Assembly (NCBI GenBank): GCA_018985225.1 | Contig: JADGIF010000038.1 | Span: 1 to 29,903 of the forward strand | Direction of reading: 5' to 3' | DNA length: 29,903 nucleotides | Source: Amoeboradix gromovi | Lineage: Eukaryota; Sanchytriomycota; Sanchytriomycetes; Sanchytriales; Sanchytriaceae | Shown here: positions 1 to 7,753 of the stretch, one piece after another | Layout of the letters: every line of letters starts with the position of its first letter | How positions within the stretch are numbered: the first letter of the stretch is position 1 | Program-made: the position numbers and the translations under genes | Notes under the pieces: model-generated | What the model was told of the DNA's origin: nothing | Seen by the model: the letters and a program-made list of their open reading frames with translations, nothing else | Database searches by the model: none

Positions 1-233
1 TACAAAATGACTCTAGAAAAGAGTACCGTCTAAGAAAATGCACCTTTTGCTTAGATGCTCAAAGACCTCATATATTTGAACGAGATAGTGGGTCTTCTAG
101 TTTTATTTTAAAAAGAGGAATACAATCAATGAAAGAATATTGGTATAATAGAAGATCTTTTATTAATAATAGAATTTCCTGCGTATGGAGCCCTTTAAAG
201 ACGAGTTAGTCTAGTTTTTATATTTGGTGTCCC
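1..233 (+). mobile_element. TIR element, copy 1 (3' half; left part cut by window edge)
   Basis: The sequence matches the right-hand portion of the 437-bp element at 24919-25355 and ends in the same terminal inverted repeat, read here as TATTTGGTGTCCCA. The residual reading frame on the plus strand contains a zinc-ribbon-like stretch: RLRKCTFC, then a spacer, then FERDSGSS. It runs to a stop near the right TIR. The window begins inside the element, so its left TIR and TATA-type promoter are not visible here. No transposase is present, so it is a non-autonomous derivative. Confidence 0.85.
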
Positions 234-385
234 ATTAGAAGTATCTATAAAAAGAATTATCGGAACAGTAAAAGTCACGTAATCCTGATAAATAGTTTAT
301 TCAATTGAAGTCGAAAGCTATCGAGTCTTTATGGTACTGACTTCAGAATGGGCAAGCTGCGCTGTTTATGGGATCAAGCAATGAA

Positions 386-865
386 GATAGCCTTGTTATT
401 TTGTAAAATAAATCATTTATCGAGAATTTATGTATAATTGCGTGACTTTTCCAGATTTTTTCAATACCTTAAACACTCGACATTCTTCGTTTTCGCAAAA
501 TGATGAAGCTAATCTAAAGAAATAATTAGTAGGTACAGTATACATTCATCAACTTTGAGGAACTGTCCAAACAGGGAACAACTAAATGTCTTCTAACCCG
601 TTCTCATAAGAGATCAACGATAAATAAACCTGTAAACCATTTATTTAATAATTCGTGCAACTAAGCAAAGCAGTAGTGTGTTGGTCTTACCACTTGTGCA
701 ACAATAGAGACCACATGGCAGCAAGGGATGTATACATCCTTATTCAATCCCGCCCCAGGATAGTGATAGCGTGAGCAATCACTGTAACTGATTCACTAGC
801 ACTGCTAGTTTCTCTGCGGCAATTCTCGATTTTCTCAGAAATCGGGACTTTTGACCAGGAGTACA
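386..865 (+). pseudogene. Decayed TnpB/Fanzor-like (OrfB) 3' remnant with conserved tail, copy F1
   Basis: This segment aligns by eye over about 450 bp with the reverse complement of 14575-15035. That copy still encodes a recognisable OrfB zinc ribbon and RuvC-III motif. Here the zinc-ribbon part is partly deleted and out of frame, but the stretch for the D-H-M-A-A part of the RuvC-III motif is readable (near 709-722). Downstream of the coding remnant the conserved tail is well kept (736-861) and includes the hairpin at 827-844. TnpB/Fanzor proteins are RNA-guided nucleases of transposons, and their guide RNA (omega RNA) derives from the 3' end of the element. The conserved tail is therefore a candidate omega-RNA scaffold relic, which is inference. 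There is no intact protein, so nuclease function is lost. Confidence 0.6.
827..844 (+). other. Conserved 3'-tail hairpin of TnpB/Fanzor-like remnant F1
   Basis: Perfect 6-bp stem CGATTT/AAATCG around the loop TCTCAG, followed by GGGACTTTTGACC. The same hairpin is kept with compensating sequence at 14609-14594 (minus strand) and in degraded form at 12787-12801. It sits where the omega-RNA scaffold of TnpB-type elements would end. No expression evidence can be drawn from the sequence. Confidence 0.5.
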
Positions 866-889
866 TGGACATTTATGTTAAAGTTCAGT

Positions 890-1369
890 TTACTCGGATT
901 TATTCGTCTTATTGTAGACCTGCTCAGCCGCTTTCTGAGCAGTTGGAACTACACTATGTTCCTTGCTAAAATACAAGTTCATAAAAGCTGTTGCCAGCCA
1001 TTCGTCTTTAACACATCCACAATTTCTATCCTTTATTGCTAAGCATAGCATATCTTCATTTTTCTCAAATATTATCTGATCTCCCCCGTTTAGGATCCCA
1101 GCGGGGAATAATTTTTTAAAAGATTCCAAGGCATGATCTTCAAAAGGGCTCTTTTGAGATTGGTTTGCTAATCCATTGCACAAACCGTCCCTCAAATGCT
1201 TAAATGATGAATTTCGGGATGGCTCAATAATCACTCTAACTGGGCAAGATGTTATCTTGTCGTATTCACGCTTGCACTTTTCGTCTACCAACATCTTTGC
1301 CGAATACGCTTTTAGCTTCAAAAATGTGACAACTCTATCGCCGCACGCCAACTCTCTAAAATCAGACAT
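890..1369 (-). CDS. Aim18/Aim46-like chalcone-isomerase-fold protein
   Basis: Predicted 159-residue protein from the first ATG. It contains the core of the chalcone-isomerase-like family: GDRVVTFLKLKAYSAKML (in relatives roughly G-V-R-T-V-S-F-L-G-I-x-V-Y), then the R-N-S-S-F-K-H-L-R-D-G-L-C-N-G-L segment, the F-P-A-G core and the closing WLATAFMNLYF. Fungal Aim18 and Aim46 are mitochondrial members with no demonstrated isomerase activity. Those proteins carry an N-terminal targeting and membrane region that is missing here. The frame is open upstream to about 1429 without an ATG. An upstream ATG at 1449 could reach this frame only through an intron of about 37 nt, so the true start is uncertain. 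The gene lies 80 bp downstream of the Rua1-like gene on the same strand. Confidence 0.75.
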   Translation of the reverse strand: MSDFRELACGDRVVTFLKLKAYSAKMLVDEKCKREYDKITSCPVRVIIEPSRNSSFKHLRDGLCNGLANQSQKSPFEDHALESFKKLFPAGILNGGDQIIFEKNEDMLCLAIKDRNCGCVKDEWLATAFMNLYFSKEHSVVPTAQKAAEQVYNKTNKSE

Positions 1370-1449
1370 TGTGCTACAAGTTTCAAGTGGAACTGAGGTT
1401 AAAAACAAGACGCTAACGGCAGCGAGTCACGTAACAAATAAATTAACAT

Positions 1450-2574
1450 TTATTCAAAAAACATCTCGTCTTGTGATCGTGCTGTATTTAAATTGTTTCT
1501 AACCGTCTCTGGTTTGTAGCTTTCTGCAGATTCTTGTAGTGGGGCCAGACTTGGAAGTATTGGCATCCTGCTTAATGTCTTGTCTATCATATGATTCGGA
1601 TTTTGCATTGGCCTAGGTTGCGGATAGTTAAACCTTTGTTGAGGCATAATCGGTCGAGGAGAGATAGGGGGATTAGTCCCATCAACTCCCAGGACAGGAT
1701 ATGGGTGTTGCATCATATGCTGTGGTGATATCTGTTGCGGTGAATTAAGCTGCGAATTAGTGTTTATTGTTCCATTAGAGCTGTTATTGGGGCTATAAAG
1801 CATCATCTGAATCTGTTGGATTTGCTGCATATGATGAAGCTGTAGTTGCAACAGGTTCTCATGATGAGCCCTATCTTGAGGAGATAAATGTTGCAGATTA
1901 TTTGGAGAAACTTGAGAGGAATGATATTGCGAATGTGAAACATCTATGTTGTTTATGGGAGGTCTAGGTCTCATGGTGTCTGGTTTAAGTACAGGTAAAG
2001 GTGGCGATTTCTTGAATTCTTGCTTAGGTGGGGAAACAGTATTTCCGGCATTAGTAGGAGATTTAGCTGATAAGCTGTTGTTTCCAGAATGGGATTGAGG
2101 CTGCAAAGATGCCAAGTCATACTCGTCTTCACTAAGATCATCCTTGCGTCGTTTTAGCTCATTTAACAAATCCTCAGTGTCATAACGTTTACGTTTATCT
2201 TCTCTAAAGTGACAAGATGCAGCGTGATGGAACCAATTTATGTTGCCATTCTTTCTTTTCTGTTTTAATAGCGGAATCCAATCCACACATTTATGACATT
2301 TCCCTTCCGGTACATCCTTATTCATTCTGGTTTCTGATGGAGAGTCAAACCACGTACACGTTTTATGGGATATACCGTGAAAGAACTGCTTATGGTACCA
2401 GAAAGTGGAGTTCTTCATTTTTAACCATTTTCCAGGAGAGCACAGATCACAGTATCCTTCTTTTTGAGCTCCACTAAATCTCGTGTATTTCGGAGTATAT
2501 AAATCATCAGCGTTCATGGTTTCTTGTTGAATTACTCCAACTAAATCAGAGGGCATGGATAAATGAATAGACAT
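1450..2574 (-). CDS. Rua1-type C-terminal zinc domain transcription regulator (DUF4451 family)
   Basis: Protein of 374 residues. Residues about 24-122 match the fungal Rua1 C-terminal/DUF4451 domain. The order is YTPKYTRF, GYCDLCSPGKW with Cys42 and Cys45, the F-W-Y-H-K segment, HGIS, ETR, then GKCHKCVDWI with Cys93 and Cys96, and FHHAASCH. The Cys/His spacing suggests bound zinc. The rest (about 150-374) is low complexity, rich in Gln, Pro, Asn, Ser and His, as in many fungal regulators. In Ustilago, Rua1 regulates a biosynthetic cluster; the target here is unknown. In relatives this domain sits at the C-terminus, whereas here it is near the N-terminus. The ATG at 2574 is the first in frame after an upstream stop, with a TATA-like box about 58 bp upstream. 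The stop codon overlaps AATAAA. Confidence 0.85.
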   Translation of the reverse strand: MSIHLSMPSDLVGVIQQETMNADDLYTPKYTRFSGAQKEGYCDLCSPGKWLKMKNSTFWYHKQFFHGISHKTCTWFDSPSETRMNKDVPEGKCHKCVDWIPLLKQKRKNGNINWFHHAASCHFREDKRKRYDTEDLLNELKRRKDDLSEDEYDLASLQPQSHSGNNSLSAKSPTNAGNTVSPPKQEFKKSPPLPVLKPDTMRPRPPINNIDVSHSQYHSSQVSPNNLQHLSPQDRAHHENLLQLQLHHMQQIQQIQMMLYSPNNSSNGTINTNSQLNSPQQISPQHMMQHPYPVLGVDGTNPPISPRPIMPQQRFNYPQPRPMQNPNHMIDKTLSRMPILPSLAPLQESAESYKPETVRNNLNTARSQDEMFFE

Positions 2575-2631
2575 TCCAGTGTTTGAAGTGTCATCTCCTT
2601 TAGAAAGGCCTGCATAGTTTTTACCCGAGCG

Positions 2632-2640
2632 AATTTTATA
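2632..2640 (-). promoter_or_regulatory. TATA-like box upstream of the Rua1-like gene
   Basis: TATAAAATT on the minus strand, about 58 bp before the ATG at 2574. It lies in the short gap between this gene and the cyclin gene. Confidence 0.4.
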
Positions 2641-2703
2641 ACAAATCAGAGAAAAGAATGGTCAACTTATTTATTAAGGTACATTTTTGTGGTATATAAG
2701 GTA

Positions 2704-3480
2704 TTAAGCATTTGGGATTTCCATGAATTTCCTTTTTTTCCTAATTCGTTCTTCGGAAACTGTTGTTTCCATTAGTTCCAAGACATCATTATTATCCAGC
2801 AGCGCTTCCCTATATGTGGTATCATTATAAAACTTTGTAGAAATCGCCTTTTTAAACCTCAGTACTTCATCCGAAATTGAGTTTATTAATTCACTTATGT
2901 CTACCTTCTGCAGTTTATAAAGCTCTAATAGCTTGCAATTAAATTTGTAGTAAACATCTCGGTTAATCCATAGCCTATGATCTAGTACTTCCAAGGTTAT
3001 ATGACGTATCATTTTTAAAAGTTGCCCATCCAACCCAGTTATTATTGTCCAACTTTTTAGGTTATAAGTAGAATCCATAAGAAAAAGATGCGCTGACATA
3101 GTGCATCCCATGAAGAGCTTTTCCTCTTGGAGCCAATGATATGGACAAACGGGATTTTGCTTACACCGGATATACAGAATTAATGTTGCTTGAACCAAGG
3201 ACAAGCTGGCCTTGGATCTACTGAACAGTTCAAAAACGAAGTTTTGGTTGATTTTAATAGTATGTGACTGTATTAATTGGTCACTAACTCTAACTAGAAA
3301 TTGAATAAAATCATTCTTATTTATATTACCTTGTAAAATGTTCTGTTGGGGCTTTATAGTGGGCGTGTTCAGGTACCTGTTGTACATTTTGGTCTGTGCT
3401 GGCGGGATTCCTGTGTAACTGTTGCCGATGGGCAAATTACCGGAAGGAATGTTCAAATGCTTCATAATTTTGTCTCCCAT
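2704..3480 (-). CDS. Pcl/Pho80-like cyclin
   Basis: Protein of 258 residues with a single cyclin box at roughly 55-180. Diagnostic blocks are LVQATLILYIRC, the F-M-G-C-T-M-S-A-H-L-F-L-M-D-S-T-Y helix, and LEVLDHRLWINRDVYYKF. The last resembles the L-E-x-x-x-L-x-x-L-D-W-x-L helix of Pho85-type (Pcl) and Pas1 cyclins. Such cyclins activate Pho85-family kinases in the cell cycle, polarity or phosphate signalling. The Arg-Lys-rich C-terminus (IRKKRKF) could be a nuclear signal. No second cyclin fold is apparent. The subfamily (Pcl1-like, Pho80-like or Pas1-like) cannot be settled by eye. An AATAAA lies about 35 bp after the stop. Confidence 0.75.
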   Translation of the reverse strand: MGDKIMKHLNIPSGNLPIGNSYTGIPPAQTKMYNRYLNTPTIKPQQNILQGNINKNDFIQFLVRVSDQLIQSHTIKINQNFVFELFSRSKASLSLVQATLILYIRCKQNPVCPYHWLQEEKLFMGCTMSAHLFLMDSTYNLKSWTIITGLDGQLLKMIRHITLEVLDHRLWINRDVYYKFNCKLLELYKLQKVDISELINSISDEVLRFKKAISTKFYNDTTYREALLDNNDVLELMETTVSEERIRKKRKFMEIPNA

Positions 3481-4523
3481 GCGAACGTTTCAGTATTTAG
3501 CCCACTTGTTATGCATGTGGAAATACAGACTGCGCGTCTCTCTGCTAGTTAAGCAAGGCTTTATGATATATAACTAAGTAGCATAACTATAAATTGTTTA
3601 TTTTCTGAAGTTTTTTAGAGTTACCAAGTCGTCTTTGATATGCAGCAACCAAATGGTCTCAAGAGAATTTCTCAAGTATTTAATTTGAATCATCAGTAAC
3701 TGATAGGATTTAATCAAAACTTGAGATTTATGAAGGTTACGCTCAAGTACTCAATTGCAACGCGTTCTACAAAAACTAGACACACTTAGCAAGCAAAGAT
3801 CTTGAATATAACACCACACAATTGCCCACAGATTGCTTATGTCGTGAATAATATCAAGGCGCACACTGCATCTCAATTCACAGCTTCATCACAGCGGCTT
3901 ATCCTTGGACTTCTGCAATATTGCCGAATGCACTCATGCAACGGTTCCCATGGCAGCTAAAGAAGTTTTATGCTGAAATCAAGAGCAAGCAACATCGATG
4001 TTTTTCTACGGAGTGTGCACTAGCGTCTTGTTCATAATACTGCAATGCCTTGCTGCTCTGCTTATACGTGGCTTCAGCGTAATAGATCACTTTCTGTCGT
4101 ATCTTGTTTCCTTCTCATCTATAAGCATATTACATATTTATAGCCAGTGCCTTTTGTAACACAAGCTTCTGCACACCAGAAATACAATCTTGTGCTTAAT
4201 TTGGAATACGCGAAAACTAACTTTGTTATCCTGCTGCTATATATGGATCTTATCAATGGCAAGCGAGCAGAACGATTTCATTACAATTGCATACCAGTTC
4301 ACGAACAGGCTAGTCACTTTATGGCTAATGATAGAGACGAAACTATCTTCTTAATGGTGTCGATCGCCTAAATTGAGCTTGCTAGTGTAAGTTAGAATTC
4401 TAGCGTTATTTTAGTGATCTAATAAGGTTCATGTACTACCTTCTTTTCAGAGTCTCGTTGATCCGCCAAGCCCATCTCTCTTTTCTTTTTGTAATCTCCT
4501 TTACTTTCATTAGCATCTCCTTT
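3481..4523. other. About 1 kb with no supported gene
   Basis: No open frame here is recognisable. A 74-codon plus-strand frame at 4147-4371 and a shorter one starting at the ATG at 4256 (MASEQNDFITIAYQF) have no family signature. The second has a TATATA stretch about 20 bp upstream and could be a small or decayed gene. On the minus strand around 4000-4110 a stop-free stretch contains VIYYAEATYKQSSKALQYYE, faintly like a CENP-B/pogo-type helix-turn-helix. The end of the interval must hold the TMA20 promoter. Confidence 0.5.
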
Positions 4524-5066
4524 ATGTTTAAAATTGCAACTCCAAATTTGTCGACTTCATTGTCCAAAACTCAACTCAAACAGCTTAAGCAGAACATTAC
4601 AGATAACTTTGTAAATATGGAGCCATACCTTGATGAATTGATACCAAAGAAAGGCAATGTTTTGATTATCAAAAGTAAAGATGTTAAGACTCTTGTAGTT
4701 GAAAAAAGCCCTCTTTTCTTTGAATATTATGACGTTTGGTTACCAACTTTAACTTTCCTTCACAAGTACCCTTATCTTAAGTCTGTTCAGGTTGATAAAG
4801 GCGCTATAAAATTTCTTCTAAGTGGTGCTAATGTTATGTGCCCAGGACTCACAAGCAAAGGCGGAATAGTTGAAGATAATATTGAAGTGGGTGACTTGAT
4901 TTCAATTAGAACCGAAGGTAAGGAATTGGAAATTGCCATTGGAAAAATGAAGATGAGTGGCAAAGAAATAAAAAGCAAAAACACCGGCGAAGCTATAGAA
5001 ATCATCCATGTTTTGGGAGATGATTTATGGAAGTATTGTGTTGCTCAGCATGTTAAGTCCGAATAA
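4524..5066 (+). CDS. TMA20: MCT-1/Tma20 ribosome-recycling factor (PUA domain)
   Basis: Protein of 180 residues, matching the full length of MCTS1/Tma20. The start MFKIATPNL is chosen because family members begin MFKK. The frame is open further upstream to an ATG at 4431, but that would add a hydrophobic extension absent from the family. The N-terminal pre-PUA domain (about 1-90) contains LDELIPKKG and FLHKYPYL. The PUA domain (about 91-170) contains VDKGAIKFLLSGANVMCPGL, the strongest family signature. Tma20 works with Tma22 (DENR) on 40S subunits to recycle post-termination ribosomes and promote re-initiation. The stop codon is embedded in GAATAAATG, so a polyadenylation hexamer overlaps the end of the gene. 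Confidence 0.95.
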   Translation: MFKIATPNLSTSLSKTQLKQLKQNITDNFVNMEPYLDELIPKKGNVLIIKSKDVKTLVVEKSPLFFEYYDVWLPTLTFLHKYPYLKSVQVDKGAIKFLLSGANVMCPGLTSKGGIVEDNIEVGDLISIRTEGKELEIAIGKMKMSGKEIKSKNTGEAIEIIHVLGDDLWKYCVAQHVKSE

Positions 5067-5125
5067 ATGCAATTTACAATAATGTGGTTATACCAGTGAT
5101 CGACCAATCAAATTGCTTGATTTGG

Positions 5126-5132
5126 TATAAAA
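5126..5132 (+). promoter_or_regulatory. TATA box of the small GPI-type gene
   Basis: TATAAAA, 25 bp upstream of the ATG at 5157 and within 60 bp of the TMA20 stop. The implied 5' leader is extremely short. Confidence 0.5.
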
Positions 5133-5156
5133 CTGAGCACTTCCCTGTATTATGGA

Positions 5157-5459
5157 ATGGCCTTATTCCAAACAATTTTGTTTGCATTCATTTTTTCTGG
5201 AATTTCAGCACTTGATCAAGATTCTGCTTCAGAATCAGCACAAACACAGGTGGTTGAAATTGCAGATATTTTGCCATCAGGCAGTCAGGTAATTACAAGC
5301 AATATTGTCACTTCTACATCAATTGCAGTATTTGAAATGTTGAATGCAACTTCTACTGCAAAGACAAGTCAAAGAATTGCACTGCAGTCTCAAAGTTCTA
5401 AATCATCATGGGTTTCTTCTTCATTGTTAACTCTGTTGATGGTTACTTTTGTTCAGTAA
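5157..5459 (+). CDS. Small secreted Ser/Thr-rich protein, probably GPI-anchored
   Basis: Protein of 100 residues with the layout of a minimal fungal GPI cell-surface protein. It starts with a signal peptide, MALFQTILFAFIFSGISA, with likely cleavage after Ala18. An acidic Ser/Thr-rich middle follows (DQDSASESAQTQ and many Ser/Thr, one N-A-T glycosylation sequon). The C-terminal hydrophobic tail SSLLTLLMVTFVQ is preceded by small residues (SSKSSWVSS) that could form the omega site. It lacks the 8-Cys CFEM pattern. I do not recognise a family. It could be a wall protein or adhesin fragment. A second ATG at 5152 is in another frame and opens only a short frame. Confidence 0.65.
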   Translation: MALFQTILFAFIFSGISALDQDSASESAQTQVVEIADILPSGSQVITSNIVTSTSIAVFEMLNATSTAKTSQRIALQSQSSKSSWVSSSLLTLLMVTFVQ

Positions 5460-5495
5460 ATATTTTAGTATATACGATATTCCCCACCTTATTAC

Positions 5496-5568
5496 GCCTT
5501 TATAGCTCAGTTGGTAGAGCGCCGCACTCGTAATGCGGAGGTCCGTTGTTCGACTCAGCGTGGAGGCA
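5496..5568 (+). tRNA. tRNA-Thr (anticodon CGT)
   Basis: Complete 73-nt cloverleaf. The acceptor stem GCCTTTA pairs with TGGAGGC, including two T-G wobbles, and the discriminator is A. The D arm is GCTC-AGTTGGTA-GAGC. The anticodon stem CCGCA/TGCGG carries loop CTCGTAA, with anticodon CGT at 5529-5531 reading ACG. The variable loop is AGGTC. The T arm is CGTTG-TTCGACT-CAGCG. Internal A and B box sequences are present. There is no intron and CCA is not encoded, as expected for a nuclear eukaryotic tRNA. Confidence 0.95.
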
Positions 5569-5606
5569 ATAGAAAATGGGAGTTTTGATAAATTTAAATT
5601 ATTTAT

Positions 5607-6896
5607 TTAGCATGTAGATTTCAATATCATGAACGACTCTTTATATTTCTCTAGTATTATTGAGTTGTCCATTTCTTTAACCATACCCTCTGATTGCGAT
5701 TTAACGCATTGCCCTTTATCATCATATAACGAGTATGCTTGTGTTCCGTCATCCACCAAGTCATCGTTTTTAGATTTGCCAATTGTCATGTATTTTAATC
5801 TGTGCAATGGAATCCTAGACTTGATGGATGCTAACTCACAAAAAACAGGTTTTTGGTCCGGGAGACCATTTTGTAATCTGCTTTTAAACCCATTTAGATG
5901 CAGGAACGCTGGATTAGTATCTAAAATATGAAGCATACCAACACCACAGTCCAGGTCACCTACAAATCCGCTCATTTCAGGATTTAACAAAATCCTTGGG
6001 GATTTCATTTCAGGATGGTTAAGTCGCAGCAACAATGAGCTGAACCAGTAAGAGTCTTTATCTCCAAATAGATAATAGTCAAAGTGGGGTTCTAAACAGA
6101 TAAAATAGCTCATCAAAAGCACTTCGGCAGTATTTGTTTTTTTGTAAATAACAACAGAAGAATCAACTTGGCGTTGTAAAAGATAAGAGATATCTAATAA
6201 AGTGTACAACGGGTTCTCAGGAGTCATCATCCAGTAATCTCTAAAATATACAGCATCAAAAGACTCTAAATACGAAAAAGAGATTTCTAAAATGTTTGAA
6301 GATAAATGTAACAGCGGAAAGCAATCTGAATCCAGATAGATGACATTCTCAAATGAAGTGGCCATCATAGCCAGAGGTTTTAGATAATACTTACGATCAT
6401 TTGAGATTTTGTTTTGATATAGAGGGTGAGAAGACAAATTAACTATTTTTATCGGTAGCTTCTGTAATATTTCCATATATTTATCATCTATATCGTCAGC
6501 ATAAAAGAGTTCAATTGGAGTTTGAGAGAAACTCACTATATACTTAATTAATGCGATCAACTCATAAATTACATTGTTATGACCCAAAATAACAATACCA
6601 TTACCTGAACCTTCATCGACTTTAAATTTGAGGTCGGCGACTTTGTTAATAATATTCTCAATAATGTATTCTGTGTCAATTATATCAACCATGTGAAATT
6701 TAGATGGATCTGGAGCACCAAACAGCTGTGCGGGTAGAGGATGTATTCCTAATGATTTGTATGTTGATTCATTCCATTCGCAGCAGTTGTTTCTCATAAA
6801 GCCAACCAAGAAAAATAAAATTGCAGTGAAAACCGTTATTTCATAGAGTTTGGAATGTTTCATCCGTCGTTTGTTCAATGAAAAAGTCATGGACAT
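5607..6896 (-). CDS. Alpha-1,3-mannosyltransferase, Mnn1 type (GT71)
   Basis: Protein of 429 residues with type II Golgi glycosyltransferase topology: a short basic cytosolic tail (NKRRMKHSK) and one membrane anchor at about 20-34. The lumenal domain contains the GT71 landmarks GIVILGHNNVIYEL, the PIELFYADD block, YLKPLAMMAT, and the metal-binding D-S-D at 189-191 in NVIYLDSDCFPL. YFRDYW follows at about 217-222. Mnn1-family enzymes add alpha-1,3-mannose from GDP-mannose to N- or O-linked mannans in the Golgi. The length is short compared with yeast Mnn1 but comparable to many family members. Acceptor specificity cannot be read. The 3' end lies 38 bp beyond the tRNA gene on the opposite strand. 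Confidence 0.85.
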   Translation of the reverse strand: MSMTFSLNKRRMKHSKLYEITVFTAILFFLVGFMRNNCCEWNESTYKSLGIHPLPAQLFGAPDPSKFHMVDIIDTEYIIENIINKVADLKFKVDEGSGNGIVILGHNNVIYELIALIKYIVSFSQTPIELFYADDIDDKYMEILQKLPIKIVNLSSHPLYQNKISNDRKYYLKPLAMMATSFENVIYLDSDCFPLLHLSSNILEISFSYLESFDAVYFRDYWMMTPENPLYTLLDISYLLQRQVDSSVVIYKKTNTAEVLLMSYFICLEPHFDYYLFGDKDSYWFSSLLLRLNHPEMKSPRILLNPEMSGFVGDLDCGVGMLHILDTNPAFLHLNGFKSRLQNGLPDQKPVFCELASIKSRIPLHRLKYMTIGKSKNDDLVDDGTQAYSLYDDKGQCVKSQSEGMVKEMDNSIILEKYKESFMILKSTC

Positions 6897-6994
6897 GAAA
6901 ATTTTGGAAATGATAGGAACATTTGAAAGTCTTGTGAACGAAAGAATTAATATCTGATATTTTTCAAGATTCCTTGAAACTTATTACTTTTGTT

Positions 6995-7729
6995 ATGCAA
7001 CAATTAATTAATCAATTAGCTAGACAGCAAGGTCAACTACAACCAAGCCATTTAGTCGAGCTGAATGCAGGTAAAATGAAAGAGAACGGGTCTAAACTAG
7101 TTCCTGATAAAAGAAAAGGAGTGTTATACATGGATAAAAAAGATGATATTTTGCAGATTTGCTGGAAACAGCGACAAGGGCAGCAGAATGAGGATGAGTT
7201 TATGCTATTCAATGATGCTAAATGGCTGTGTATTGATGAAAAACAATTAATTTATTGTTTAAAATTTGAAAATGGCGGTAATCATTTTTACTGGATTCAG
7301 CAATATGAGCACGAAGAGAAGGTGCAGAAGATATATGATCTAATTAATGGAGATGTTTTAAAAGGTGCAGAAAAGGTTCTTAAAGAGAATAAAATAGATA
7401 TTCCGATTACAGTTAAATTGAGCGATGAATTCACCAGAAATGCATTGAAACCTTTGTTATCCAGTCAAGTTGTCACTAAATCTCTGTTTCCCTTGTTACC
7501 GGAAAACCATACAATCGAGGAAGTCATCGATTCTGTACAGTTTAAGGAATCCGTTGCATCCCTTGAGCAGTTGATTACTAGTGGCCATTTAAAGGATATC
7601 TTGCAGCAATTGGGAGTGCAGCACAAGGGGCAGGAATCCGGACCTGCTGCAGTTGAGGTGTTCCTGAAAGCCATTAAAGCTAAGTATTGTGATAAGAAAC
7701 CCGGAATGAACGCAAGTAAATCACCATAG
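6995..7729 (+). CDS. RPN13: Proteasomal ubiquitin receptor Rpn13/ADRM1
   Basis: Protein of 244 residues from the ATG at 6995. The frame is open slightly upstream but only with non-ATG codons. The Pru domain spans about 18-117, with LVELNAGKM, RKGVLYMDKKDDILQICWK and HFYWIQQYE. It binds ubiquitin and docks on Rpn2 of the 19S particle. The C-terminal DEUBAD domain (about 140-240) contains KPLLSSQVVTKSLFPLLPE, LEQLITSGHLKDILQQLG and a family-typical GPAAVEVFLKAI. It recruits and activates the deubiquitinase Uch37. Having both domains resembles ADRM1 and fission-yeast Rpn13 rather than the short budding-yeast protein. It is convergent with TIP41, with 24 bp between the stop codons. Confidence 0.93.
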   Translation: MQQLINQLARQQGQLQPSHLVELNAGKMKENGSKLVPDKRKGVLYMDKKDDILQICWKQRQGQQNEDEFMLFNDAKWLCIDEKQLIYCLKFENGGNHFYWIQQYEHEEKVQKIYDLINGDVLKGAEKVLKENKIDIPITVKLSDEFTRNALKPLLSSQVVTKSLFPLLPENHTIEEVIDSVQFKESVASLEQLITSGHLKDILQQLGVQHKGQESGPAAVEVFLKAIKAKYCDKKPGMNASKSP

Positions 7730-7738
7730 CGTAAGAAT

Positions 7739-7750
7739 AATAAATTTATT
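7739..7750. terminator. Palindromic bidirectional polyadenylation signal
   Basis: AATAAATTTATT is a 12-bp perfect palindrome, so both strands read AATAAA. It lies in the 24-bp gap between the convergent RPN13 and TIP41 stop codons and can serve both transcripts. Confidence 0.6.
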
Positions 7751-7753
7751 AAC

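Noticed and set aside
3990-4110. Minus-strand stretch resembling a CENP-B/pogo helix-turn-helix
   Set aside because: The similarity rests on a few residues (Y-Y-A-E-A-T...). There is no start codon and stops lie on both sides.
4147-4371. 74-codon plus-strand frame
   Set aside because: No family signature, no plausible splice partner, and low-complexity codon content. The overlapping frame starting at 4256 is equally weak. Not called as a gene.
4387-4416. GTAAGT...TTTTAG stretch of about 28 nt as an intron
   Set aside because: Consensus-like ends, but no reading frame on either side that it would join.
4431-4523. N-terminal hydrophobic extension of TMA20
   Set aside because: MCT-1/Tma20 proteins start at M-F-K. 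The extension would add a signal-like segment to a cytosolic ribosome factor.
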